Assembly (NCBI GenBank): GCA_015350385.1
Contig: WNKI01000002.1
Span: 10,023,546-10,087,545 of the forward strand
DNA: 64,000 nt
Direction of reading: 5' to 3'
Source: Aculops lycopersici
Taxonomy: Eukaryota; Arthropoda; Arachnida; Trombidiformes; Eriophyidae
The position numbers were made by a program, and so were the translations under genes. Of this stretch, positions 20,427 to 32,312 are shown piece by piece. Under the pieces are notes generated by a model, which had not been told where the DNA came from, did no database searches, and saw only the letters and a program-made list of their open reading frames with translations. Numbering within the stretch: the first letter of the stretch is position 1; every line of letters starts with the position of its first letter.

Positions 20427-21430
20427 TAAAAGGAGGTTAGAGTTCGCAAATTAAGGCTAAAATTAGCCAGGAAGTGGAGGAGAAGTTAAAAGGTTCAAGC
20501 AAGTGATTAGTCAGAGCAACGGGACGTTGGATTGCAAAACAGCCACTCGACAAACAACTTCCTTTTGGCATATAATTGAGACATTCGCGAGTGAAACTAT
20601 TGGCTAACTGGTTGTTGATGATGATAATGATGATGGCGACAGCTAAAAGTTTGCGATGAATGAATCAAGTGTCGTGGCGAGAAAAACTTTGCTTGTCACC
20701 ACTTTGTTCAACCCCAAGCTTGCCACTATTACCTCAACCACTCGCGAGCTCGAGACCTACACCGGCGGTGGTCAGTCATTTATAAACTCCGTCAACAACC
20801 ACTGCTTCTCATGTCACCCGAGGAGCATCCTCTATTGTTGTGCAGCAAACAACAGATGGGTGATGATTCGAATGTTCTTTTGCGGGGTGATGCTCCGAGT
20901 TGCTGAATGATTAGCATTCAGTGATGGTGGCGGTTTGTCGAGTCGTTTGTTGTTGCTGCCTCATACAAGCCTAACTGGCGTCATCACAATGTAGCGGCTT
21001 ACCTCTCTGACTTGGTATGTATCATAGAATGACCTAGAAAGTTTCCTTCTCTCACTAGTTTCACTTTGAGGTGCCCATTGGAGTAAGAAGCGAAAACTTT
21101 TCATGCAACGGAAAGTTTCTTCTCTCTTCGTTACGCTGGACAATGCGATCTGCCTTTCATTATACTCAACAGTTACACTGCTACTTTTGGTAAGTAGACG
21201 ATGATAGGTGGACTTGTAACTGGAGACAGTTGGAGGAATTAAATGATCTTTTCTCCTCTCCCCTCCTCTCGACCAGTGCCACCGAACCATTCGCCGCTAG
21301 CGCTAGTGGTCCACTCGCTTCGATCGAGGCGAGGCAAGTGGTTAAATGCAACAGGCAGTACAGTAAGACGCCGACCACCGAGCTTGAGTGAGACTAATGA
21401 TTGTTTGCTCTTCAACGCCAGTCGCTCCCT

Positions 21431-21463
21431 CACCTGAGGACTCCCTTGCAGAGTCCTCAGGTG
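21431..21463. repeat. 13-bp perfect inverted repeat, 7-nt loop
   Basis: CACCTGAGGACTC (21431-21443) and GAGTCCTCAGGTG (21451-21463) are exact reverse complements around CCTTGCA. Each arm ends in an E-box hexamer (CACCTG / CAGGTG). Confidence 0.75.
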
Positions 21464-24281
21464 GTCACTATTTGCAAAGCATTGTAGTGGTGGTGGTAGT
21501 GGTAGTGGTAGCGGTGAGAGGATCGCACACAATGATCATTAGCTGGTGATGGTTGTGGTAATACGATTCCTTTTGGTTGGTTCGACTGACCTGCAAGCTG
21601 ATTCTCAGGCAATAGTAGCGGCAACAAGTGGCCGGCTCAACTCTCCAACTCACTCTCGTTCCCAGTGAATGTTAGTTTGTGTCTCTCCCTCTTTCTTTCT
21701 ATCTCTTTTTTCCCTCCCTCGGAAATGTGCGTGTTTTTTTGCATGGCGACGAGACTTTTAAAGCTTCAACGTTAGCTACCCTAAAGTAGCAACCTGTTGC
21801 CTCAATGAAACCAAATCTCCTCCTACTACTTCAACTGATCGCTGCTCGGAACTCGAGCGCTCAGGTAAGCACAGTCAAGATAACTGGCGCACCTGAGACA
21901 CGACCACCAAATTGTCTTCGCCTCGTCGCTGTCTGTTTTGGTTCACATATAAACATATATATATATAAGATTTGCAGACTAGATAACAAATCTTTTCGCT
22001 TTCTCTCTTGGCAATGATTTATTCAAGCCCATGACCGAGCCCACAAAATGGCAACCGAACCAGTCCACACAAAGGTGGCCATTGACAATGAATTGGCTTA
22101 CTGACATTGACTCACACTCACAGTTTGCCGCTAACACATCACTAATTCGCTTAGCAAACCCTCTCGCTGCACCTGCCGCCTAAAGGTACATTGCTGTGAC
22201 CATGCCACTGACCAATGAGATCATCTTACGGCCACGGCGACTCAATTTAAAGATTGAGGTTATCGTGCGTCTAGACTATTTGCCTGTTTTTCTTGCGCAC
22301 CACTAAGAGTGCCACTTGTCGTCAAATTTAGTGTATTCTGTCTATCTTTATCTGTGTGACTCTCTCTGAACTCGAGAAGAGCTCAGGCGACTCCCTTTGT
22401 TGTGTTGGTTATTTGGAATGTCTCTATTGCATTCGTGAATGTAGCTAGAGGAAAGGCAACAGGTAGGTGGTGCCTTTGCATTTCCTTTGTGCGCGTCACG
22501 CGGCAACCTGTTGCTGTTGCGATTGTAGTTGTCGCTGTTGGAGCTTCGACTATCAAATAACAGTCAATTGTTGCTGTGGCTCGGTGGCTCCCAACGAGAA
22601 CAGCAACAACGATAACAACGAAATCAGTTCGAACACTTTGTTGGGGTGGCCGAGTTACCTGTGCATTCGTTGATTGATTCATTAATGATAGCTCAATAGC
22701 TGGACAGAAAAAAAGAAAAGTTTGCCTCATTCGCTCCAACAATTGAAATCCCTCTTCTTTGTATTGTCCAGCGCAACCTGTTAGCCGAGTGCCTCAACAT
22801 CACGATCTCACCTGTTAGCGTCAGTTATTTGTCCACGATCATGCGCGCCAATTTGCATGCAAAACTCTCGGCTTGCGAGCTACAACAATACAAAGCTAAG
22901 CGCTAGAATCTGCTCAGCAAGCAATTTGGCTTGGCTAGCGTTGAAAGGTTGATTGCTCGATTTCTTGGCTGCATTTTGGCTTCGCTTGGCTATTTGGTTG
23001 CGCATACAAATGGAATATTTGTCGTTGACTCGAAGGAGGGTGAGTTGGAGATGCCACCGCGGCTTGCAACGAAAGGCGAGTCAACTTCCTGCGTAACCAA
23101 CTGGTTAAGGGAGAGAAAGAGAAAGACTAGCTTGAGTCGACCGGTGGTTGTATGGCGCATGAGCAGTCGTTTGAACTTTTGGCAGCAAAACGCGGGTGCT
23201 CTTTTCAAACTTTAACTGCAAAAGTCAGACGCAGCAGCTTGCTAATCCAAATTTTTATCATTGCCTCTCGCTTCTGGTCTCGGCTGCAAAATCGAAAAAA
23301 TTTCCGTTTCGCTTCGGGAGAAACTCGTTCGCTTTCGTTGGAATTTCCAGTTTCACAATAGCTACAGAGGTTGAGTCATCGTAGCGTGGATACCGAACGG
23401 CGACTGCGCGGTCACCTGTTGTCGCAAGAGAGTCATTGCCATCGCTGTCGCCGCCAACGACAACCAATTGGCGAGCCACATCAACAGGTGAGTAGTTTTA
23501 TTGAGTTAGCCAAGTGAAGTGAAGTTTAGTTTAGTGAGCCGAATGGAGTTACCTGTTGTGTTGTGGGCGGCAACTTTATTTGGCTTGATGAAGCAAGAAC
23601 AACGAGAGAGCAAACCAATTGGCCTCAATGGAGCGATGAAGTGAAAAGAGAAACTCTCTATGGTCAATTCAATTCCAACAACAAGTGGAATCAAATCGAT
23701 ATACTTGGCGTTAATCTCAAATGGCCAACAAGTAAACAAACGAGAAGAAAAAATTATCGCTTCGGGGAAACTTGAGCCCACAAAACAACAATCCGAGAGC
23801 AGAGGTCAAACTAGTCATTGGGTGAACCTGGTTGGGTTTTGAATCAATTTGACCATCGATCAATAGACCACGACGCAACAAACAAAACATAACACCAGAT
23901 TAACTTTGAAGAATAAACAAGATAATCAATCACAAGGCAACAAATTGACAAGGAAGAAGATTTAATTAATAGACAAGTTTGAAAATCGATTCAAGGTAAG
24001 TGTCACCAAGCTCCACAGGTAGTTAACTCTATGAAAAATCACTGACAGCCGAGTGATCTGGTGTGACTTTGATCCATTTTTTTATATCGAAATATCACTG
24101 CTCTTACTGAATCTGCGCAAAATCTGCCTCGGGCTCAAATTTCACAATAGTCTGAATCTAAATGAGCAACTTGAACTTGATCTAAAATCAAATTATCGCA
24201 TAAACAGCGCGGGGTCAAATCGCGCCAGCCAACCGCCTGTACGATAAGTTTTGCATTTGAAATGGTCAAGACTTCCTACTA

Positions 24282-24324
24282 CCTCATGGTTTGTCTGTCT
24301 TTCTATTTAGAGCAGACCATGAGG
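24282..24324. repeat. 9-bp inverted repeat with extended partial pairing
   Basis: CCTCATGGT (24282-24290) is the reverse complement of ACCATGAGG (24316-24324), with further partial complementarity toward the 25-nt loop. Confidence 0.5.
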
Positions 24325-24665
24325 ATTTGTCGTCGTGCTTATTGTCTCGATGAACTCGAGCTGCGGCCAGGTGAGAGGCCGACTGTGGCATCAGGTGATA
24401 AGTCGGAGCCATAAGTGGTGGACATGCATAGCGTTGTGCGAGTTGGCGACGGCGTTTGTGTTTAGCTCTTGGTTGGCGATAGGTTAAATGGCTGATGAGT
24501 TGCGTTCAAGCTAGAGGCTAGACAGGTAAATTTGTGTTAGGCACGCCAAGTTCAGCTTCATCTGGCGCATCCGCTCGGCAACCTCTACCCTCACCTTTAG
24601 TTTTACCTTTACCTCCGCCGCTTCCTCTCTCGCTCAAACAATCCTACCTGTCGCGTTGCGTTGCG

Positions 24666-24775
24666 TCGCATCGCATCGCATCGCATCGCATCGCATCGCA
24701 TCGCATCGCATCGCATCGCATCGCATCGCATCGCATCGCATCGCATCGCATCGCATCGCATCGCATCGCATCGCA
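24666..24775. repeat. (TCGCA)22 pentanucleotide tandem
   Basis: About 22 near-perfect TCGCA units in 110 bp. The unit has no stop in any plus-strand frame, which explains three overlapping open frames of Ser-His-Arg-Ile-Ala repeats. These are not genes. Confidence 0.95.
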
Positions 24776-26708
24776 ATTGTTGCTCGTTTCGCCATTGGAA
24801 CTCTCAGGGCTCACGAATGTCGAGGTTTCCCTGTATGTATGTATGCTATTTTAGTTTCCTCTACTCACCGGCGGCTAGATTTACCAACAGAAAAGGTTTG
24901 TTGGTGATTTCAATCAAGTTCATTCAGTCAACGAGTTCAAATGAATGCCAAACTCGCGTTAATCGCATGCCCATTGGGATTCTCACACTAATCCTGTTAA
25001 TTTGCTTGCGTGTTTAACCACAAATAGTGGTGAGCATTCACTGCTAGCTATTGCATCACTTCCACATTCAAATGATGCGCAATACGATGCCACAGGTGGA
25101 GAATCATCAACAGGTTGTTGAAGATCAACTGGTTTGCGGGCGAAACTGCGTTAGGTGGTTGGAACACCCGCCCCACTGGCGCACAATATTATTTAGCTCG
25201 TTCGACGAGAAGCTGATCAACTCGCCGGTGTGGTGATGTGAGAATTTGCATCTCACCTTCAGAGAAAACCAACTAGTTTGCCGGAGAAGAGTTTCCAGAT
25301 GCTCGCTTGGTCTAAAAACGCAAAGATTAGTGTGAGAGAAGGCGAAACTTCTACAGAAAGTTTGCTCCAAATCCGTCTGTCCAAAATCTGATTGACACAA
25401 GCCAAATGAGCAGTAAGCCAACAATCGAATTAGGCTGTTGTTGTTTTCGCTGGACAAGAAAAGAGCAGCGGAGATGGTTAATCAAATTTCGTCCTGTTCA
25501 CACGACGACTGATTCAATTAGGTCAGTGCTGCGTCGCGAGTCGCGAGTCGCCACGGAAGGTGAGTGGGTCGAGAGGGACAACGGGGAGCAGGTGATAATT
25601 TATCTCTCTCCCTCACTTTACCTGTGCCTCGCAAAGTGGTGCCGCCAACTGATTGCGTGAAGTCAGTCTTAGGTGGCTGTGGACAGGTAGGCGGGTGGAT
25701 GGGATGGGATGGATGTAGATGAAATCCAAGTTGGCCGGCTACTTGGACTCGTCAATCAAAGAAACTCGAGAGATGATTTGATGCCGCTAGCTGGACGATG
25801 AGAACTCAACGAGGAATCCAAAGGCAAGTTAGCAGTCTCTTTCTCGGAAAGCAGTCAATCATGCCTCTGCACCTGTCACGACTCCTCTGCTTCACTTATG
25901 TCTCTTTTCTCACCTCTCAGGTAACTGTTTCCAATTCCATTATGATCAGTCACTCCTCGCATCTCTTGACTCTTTGCAATGAAAAACAACAAAATATTGA
26001 GAGCAGCTAGATGAGAATGAGGAGAATAACAACGAGACAATTTTGTTGCTAAACCACATGAAGTGATGCCTCACTTGCGGCTTGTTTGTTTCTCCCCTTC
26101 CCTGGGTTTAGCAAAATGAGCAAATCGAATCTCGGGCTCGTGGTACCGCTAATCTAATTTCATTTAATTTGCGACCACGCAACGCGCTCAGCCTCTTGTC
26201 GGTGAGCTCGCGCCACCGACAAACCAATTGGAACAGGATGAGTAAAGGGAGCATGTTCCTCACTTTGGCCATGTACCTACATGTACAGCGTGCAGGTGCT
26301 AATCCAATTACGCTGTTGCGGGGCGCGCAATAACGCAAAGAGAAGTCCCTCTTTCTCCAAGACGCGAGATTTCTTTTCCCTTTGGTTGCCTGTATCACTC
26401 GTGTTATCCCATAAAACCGTTATACTCTCTCCATCCTCCCAGTGTTGCGACGAGTCCACTGGCCAGCAGGCGACGACAACTTGTCAGAGTGACTAGAGGT
26501 TGGCTCTTTTCGGCTGCAGTGTGGATATAAGATAACTCTTATAAAACGAGAAAAGAACTCAACTCCTATTTCTCTTCATTGTGTAACGTGGACATTTCAA
26601 TTGTCTTCCTCCAGATGTTGGCGTCTTCGAAATCCTAACTGAGGCTTAGTTGTTGGCTGGCACACACGATTTTAGCAATGATTCGAGGGCCACGATTTCT
26701 GACGCTAC

Positions 26709-26744
26709 TGTTGCTGGCCATCAGGTAAGAATTGGCCAGCAACA
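26709..26744. repeat. 12-bp perfect inverted repeat, 12-nt loop
   Basis: TGTTGCTGGCCA (26709-26720) and TGGCCAGCAACA (26733-26744) are exact reverse complements. The loop contains CAGGTAAG, which is both an E-box-like hexamer and a splice-donor match. Confidence 0.7.
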
Positions 26745-27285
26745 ACATCAAACATCGACAAGCTGACTTGGTTTTGAACAACTCATTGAGAGTTCAATCA
26801 AAAAGCCAGCAGCGTTGAGCAACCACCGACTCCCTAACATTTGCAAATGTAAGTCAAGTGATTGGATGGACGGTTACGTCAAGTGCCGATGCTCTTGATT
26901 TTTGGGATTGAAATTTGATGTCGCCATAATGCGGCGATGCTCAACCACCTCAATGACCACTCGACGTTCCTTGCTTCGTTGCAAGAATGGAAACTCTCGA
27001 GAGTTAATCTGTTTCACTCAGTTACTCTACAAGATCCAATGACTAACTCAACTAACTAACAACGACCAACTTCCCCTGTCCCACATTTGATTTGATCGAC
27101 TCAAATATCAAAAATACATATATATATATATAAATGTATTTATGAAATAAACTCCAGATTTTACCTCGGGCGTCTCTGGCTATGTCGCATCAATTGGCTA
27201 CATTTAACCGGCGACTGTTTGTTGAATCATAAATACAAACATCAATAGAAATCCAGTCTCAAAGTAAAACCAGAGAGGCTGAGGG

Positions 27286-30200
27286 ATGCCGTTGAAATCA
27301 AACAAGTGGCTGCCTGGCTCGGCCAGTGGCCACAATGGCACTCGGCGCCATCATTCCGGCCAACACTCGTCTAGATATAAGGACCACTTGGCTCTGTGTG
27401 ATGGTGATGGAATTGGGCCGCCGCCACCACCTGTGGATGAGAAAATTGCGACAATTCTAAATCGACAGCTCGAGTCGAGATTATCCCTCCCACTTCCGGC
27501 GGACGACGCCGCTAAAGACTGCCACTCGAGAGAATGTCAAGGGGATAGCTCATATAATGCGAGGAAACTCAATGGTTTTGGCCAAAAGACTGAATCAATG
27601 AATCAGTATATCATCAGAACAGAATTAGTATTAACCCAAAAACCAAAAGCTCAATCACCAAAAAGCATCGAGAGAACATCTAATCACTCAAGATTTAGCC
27701 AAATTTTATTTATTTTTACCCTATCAATTGTGTCAACTACCAAATTAAGCCAACAATTTCAACTCTACTCGCAAGGAACTTTGAAGCCAGCATCATCAAA
27801 TACAAATGCAAATACAAATATTGATATGAGTACAAACGCAAATTACAATAGCATCAATAAGCAACAGCAGCAACCATCTTCGTCCACTGGTCGCTTCCCT
27901 CTCGGTCCCGCACCCTTTGGCCTCGCCCCCTCGGCGCGGTACTCCTACCCGCCGCTCACGGGAGCCCGTCTCTCGCTAGGTGGTTACGGCGCTGCTAGCT
28001 CGCTGCCTGTTTCTACGTTAGGTCCACTTACGTCAAGTAAGAGTAGAGTTTTGAATGGTCAACAGATCGTTCAGGTGGCTGAGGATGACACTGGCGACGA
28101 TAGTCGGATATCACAGTTACACAGCCAACTTAAGGAGCTAAAGAATCAACTCGAGCTTGCCTTGAGCTCATCGTCAAATGAGCAGTCAATTGGTAAAGAG
28201 AACAAGTATAAAGCTTCCAAAAAGCGACAGGTGGTACTGGGGTCTGCATGTGTATCGGCCAGCGATTGCAGTAGACATATCGAAAAGTCGCACTGTCGAG
28301 TGGACACCTTTACCTGTACCTGTTTACCTCAACACATTGAACTCAACTCAACAACCTGTTTACCTCGTAAGTATGAAGTAAAGTATAAATCTCTAGTTAT
28401 GTTCTTATGTGATTCAATCGGCTAACATTTCAATCAAATCATATGATACCTTGTAAAATATGATGATCAAAAAAACTCGCCAACTACTAGCCGCTCTCCT
28501 TGGATTCGAGTGTCTCCTCGACGCACAATGCCAACAGCGAGTTGGGCAAAGCAAATGTGTAGCCGGCAAATGCTTGTGTCCAGATAATCTGGTACCACAT
28601 CGACGGGACAAGTGTCTGTCGGCCTCGAAAATAAACGATTATTGTTTAAATGAGCGACAGTGTAAACTTCACGACGCTCACTCCTATTGCAAGTGGCGAA
28701 TCCCGCAAATCTACGGCCAGTGCCAGTGTCCCCCTAATTATGCGTTAATCAGCACAGGTAGCTCAGGTAATAACTCGACTCGTTGCGCGCCGCGACTAGG
28801 CGACACCTGTTTCTCCACCGAAGAGTGCCAATTGGCAACCGGAAACTCTGTTTGTGGTGAAATGATCGTCGGGAAGCAACAGCAGCAAACATTTCGAGCC
28901 ACAAAGTGGCGCACTTCGGAGGCAAGTGAGAGAAAGTGTCGCTGTGCCGAGGGATTCAATGAATCGGACGATCGTATGCGTTGCCTATCCACAGTCATTG
29001 CGATTGAAACAACCACTCCACTGCCGGATCCAACTACAACACTATCGAGTACAATCAAACAGGTTGCAACCACCACCACCACCACGTTGGACGAGCAAGC
29101 TGACCAACGTGCCTCGAGTCCGCAAGACTCTGATGGGCAAGGGCACAAAACAACCACAACCACAACAACGCAAAATCCCCTGTCCTCTAGCATGACGACA
29201 ATGGGTGGCTCCGAGTTGCACCTTTCAGCCGCGAGCTCAATGGATTCTAAGCACCACTATGAACTTGTGATAGCACCGGCAGTTGAGGAGCCGGCGTCGA
29301 CTTCATCGGTTCCACCAGCAGTGGCAGCCGACAGGGAGGGGGAAGGAGGGGACAAGAGTAATGTGGAACCAATACAAATCACAACCACAACTACAACCAC
29401 CATGAAACCGGAAGTGCTGACTAATAATTCAAGCAAGACGTTCAAGCTAAGCTCCTTGGGCAAGTCGTGTAGCGAGAGGCGCGAGTGCCAGGCTCGCGAT
29501 CCGCATAGCGACTGTGTAAATGGAGTCTGTGAGTGCATTAGGCCAACCACGAGGTGTAGCGCGAAATCAACCGGTTGCCATAGGGACACCTTCCAGTGTC
29601 GCAATGGCCAGTGTATTAGCTGGTACTTTGTTTGCGACCAGTTCAAGAATTGCGACGACGGCAGCGACGAGGACGAGTGCCACCTGGGCCCAGAATTATC
29701 ACAATCGATCAATGCAACCTCCATTTTAAAGGCTCAAAAACTCCACTGTCCCCCGGAAGCTTTCCAATGTCAATCTGGCGAGTGTTTGGCGCGCGCAAAA
29801 TTGTGCAACGGAAAGAGGGAATGTTTCGATGGTAGCGACGAGTGGCAGTGTGGAACTGGGGCCAACTTTTCCTCAACAATCAACAACTCACTGACCACAA
29901 CTACAACAACAAAGGGTTATTCGGATGAAATGAAACCACCGCAACACATTAGCGCAGGTGGTTGTCATCCTCAAGCCTTCACCTGTCTCAGTGGCCAGTG
30001 TCTTCCGGCCTACGTGTTTTGCAACGCCGTTGAGGATTGCGCCGACGGAAGCGACGAGCTGGAGGAGGTGTGCGAGCGCCACTTGTTTTCGCCGCCATCA
30101 TTATTATCACCGCCAACTTCCGGCGCCCACTCACCGGCCACCACTCAAGCTGCCGACTCAATGGTGACTGGCTTGCAGGTGCCCTCAATGTTGGCGCCAA

Positions 30201-30868
30201 AATCGAGCTCGTTGCTCTCGCTAAATAGCGGGCAACAAAACCCGACAACCTCAAGTATGAGCTCGTCGGTGGCGCCGTTTAGCCAAAGTGAAGCCAACAA
30301 AATGGTGAGACTAAGCAGCTCAACTTCACCACCCAGCAGCAGCAACAACAATAGCAATACCAGTGTTGGCCGCAAAAAGGTGTCGCTGCCGCAATCGGCG
30401 TTTCCCTCGCTCTCAACTCTGGCGCCCAACGACTCGCCTCTAGTCAAAGCCGATCGCTTGTCCATAGAAAAGATGTTGGCAAGCTTGAATTTTGCCTCCA
30501 AGACTCCGGAGAGCCGAGGTCGTCGGCCATATAGCAATGGCGGCCAGCGGCGGCCGCTGGTCAGCTCGCAGTTGTCCGCGTTCACAGGTGGCAGCAGTGG
30601 CGGCGGCGGAGGCACGAGCGGCCCTAGTCCGCGGATGGCCCGAGTTATGCAAATCCAGCAAGAGCAGCTGGAGCAGAGAACGCGACAACGTCAATCGAAC
30701 CGAATGATGTCCACCGCCGACATCAACTTTGGTGAGTGTCCCAAGTTTGCGTTTACCTGTCGCAATGGAAAGTGTCGCTCTAGTGCCATTCTGTGCAGCG
30801 GCGTCGACGGTTGCGGCGACAACTCGGACGAGGAACGCTGCGAGGTGTGCCAATGCGAAGCTCCATAG
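27286..30868 (+). CDS. Extracellular protein with EB-like Cys modules and four LDL-receptor class A repeats
   Basis: Two exons, 27286-28366 and 28491-30868, joined in phase 1 (CCTC|GTAAGT to CTACTAG|CC), give 1152 residues. A hydrophobic segment near residues 145-165 (ILFIFTLSIVS) is either an internal signal peptide or a type II anchor; a later Met could also be the start. Then come Gln/Ser-rich sequence, two to four EB/WAP-like Cys modules (about 320-520), a Thr-rich mucin linker, another Cys module, and four LDLa repeats (about 720-760, 778-815, 850-890 and 1109-1145) with the calcium-binding DGSDE or DNSDEE signature. The stop follows directly after the last LDLa repeat, so there is no C-terminal membrane anchor. 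The family is not identified beyond these domains; ligand binding or matrix function is inferred. Confidence 0.8.
28367..28490 (+). other. Intron of the LDLa gene (124 bp)
   Basis: Begins GTAAGT and ends CAACTACTAG. Joining keeps the frame (C|CC, Pro), removes in-frame stops and links the Cys modules on either side. Confidence 0.8.
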
Positions 30869-31521
30869 AATTCCGCTGCTGTTTGCGAGATATACATATA
30901 GATATACATAAACGGAACCCAAATTAGGAGAGACATAAATTGGAACAACATTGCAACTCCAAAGACTGCCACTTGTTGTCCCTGGAGATGGTTGCTGCAA
31001 ATTTTGCTGGACACTAAAGATTATCAAATTTGAAACAGAGTATAATAGTGTGGCGTGCGTGTGTATATTGTTTTAATGTGTGTAAGCTGAAAACATCGTA
31101 GGAAGGGAGAGCAAAAGGAAAAAATAAAAATAATTTGCAATAACACTCTAGCCACACTCGAAACAGTTAATACCTGCGCTCCCTTTTTTGTCATTTCGTC
31201 ACGTAAGTTTGCAAGGCGCGCAAGTCGGCCCATCATCAAAACAATCGTTGATCTAATCATGTCACAGACAGACAGACAGGAGCTTGTGCACGAATGCACT
31301 TGTTTTATTGACTTGTCCATCTCTGGAAACAATAACAAGGAGTAGTAATCCATATTGATAACCAGGTTACCATGGGAGTCGTCGCGCGGTCATCGTGCGC
31401 TCTCCTCTTTTCCCTATTTCCTGTCTGCCACGCAGCAAGCTGCACGCCAAGCTAGAGACAACCGGCGAGCACAGGTAGGCGCTCGTCGGCCGATGGGCGC
31501 CCGCCAGTCAACTAAATAGGA

Positions 31522-31554
31522 TGCAAGTGGAGCGTTCGAATCGCTCCACTTGCA
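31522..31554. repeat. 13-bp perfect inverted repeat with TTCGAAT loop
   Basis: TGCAAGTGGAGCG (31522-31534) and CGCTCCACTTGCA (31542-31554) are exact reverse complements. The 7-nt loop TTCGAAT equals a common tRNA T-loop sequence. Flanking GGATGC/GCATCC adds partial symmetry. No surrounding D- or anticodon arm is visible, so this is not a tRNA gene. Confidence 0.7.
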
Positions 31555-32289
31555 AGCATCCGCTCAGGTTCTCGAAGAAAACGAGCGGACAGGTAGATAG
31601 AGAGCAGATTGTTAGCGATCAACTAGCGGCGCCGGCAGGTTGTTAGAAAACTTTAGCCCCTTGACACAATCTAGCGGTAGCACTAGAAGAGGGAGTAGAC
31701 TGTGACAACAGAGAAGTGGATGTTGACGTTCACGTCTCCTTCAAAATTGAGCCACCTTTAAATGCGCTTCCGCTCTCTTGTTTGCGTTGTCATTAGATTG
31801 GCCATTCTCTAAGACTTGTGTCTTTATTGTTACTTAGTCCCCCCTCCATCTCTCTATCTTGTCTCGACAAACAAACAACATGAGGAAAGCGACGCAGATG
31901 ACAATGATGAGATGAGACAGCAGAAACCGGGACCCTTCGTTTCGAGCAAATACTTCACACTTCTTCGTCCTCCTCGTCGCAGGTACCTTTTTGGCCTCCT
32001 TCTAATGCTCTTCATCTAACTTGAAGCGAAGAAACTCACAAATATTTGCACAGTCGCTGATAGCTTGCCTCTTTGCGATCCATCGGCGAACGAGTCGATT
32101 GGCCAGCGAGGAACGGAAACTTTGTCACGTCATTCCAAACGGTTAACGTGCCACGGTCGCCGCCGCCGCCATCCATATTAGATTCAAAACAGATAGACAA
32201 TGTGATGTGTCAACCTTCTACCTACTGGCCATCAGCAAAAACGACGACGACGACAGCAGCGGCAGAAACGACAGCATGAACAACAGGGT

Positions 32290-32312
32290 AGTAGATCATT
32301 CAATGATCTACT
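32290..32312. repeat. 11-bp perfect inverted repeat around one base
   Basis: AGTAGATCATT and AATGATCTACT flank a single C, giving a 23-bp near-palindrome. It could be a dimeric protein-binding site. Confidence 0.6.

Larger units (their letters stand above)
19174..27285. other. 8-kb non-coding region, E-box rich
   Basis: No supportable gene. It holds a (CT)n run (20335-20357), the (TCGCA)22 tandem, TA-rich simple sequence (about 27116-27132), a 14-bp palindrome AACTCTCGAGAGTT (26992-27005), several perfect short-loop inverted repeats (separate entries) and about 27 CAGGTA/CAGGTG/TACCTG/CACCTG hexamers. Some CAGGTAAG sites may be splice donors of unseen transcripts. A cis-regulatory domain for bsh or the LDLa gene is the likeliest reading. 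Confidence 0.45.

Noticed and set aside
24534..25017. Three overlapping Ser-His-Arg-Ile-Ala repeat proteins
   Set aside because: All derive from the (TCGCA)22 tandem, which has no stops in any plus-strand frame.
31522..31554. tRNA gene suggested by TTCGAAT loop
   Set aside because: The stem is 13 bp and contiguous, with no D-arm, anticodon arm or A-box upstream.
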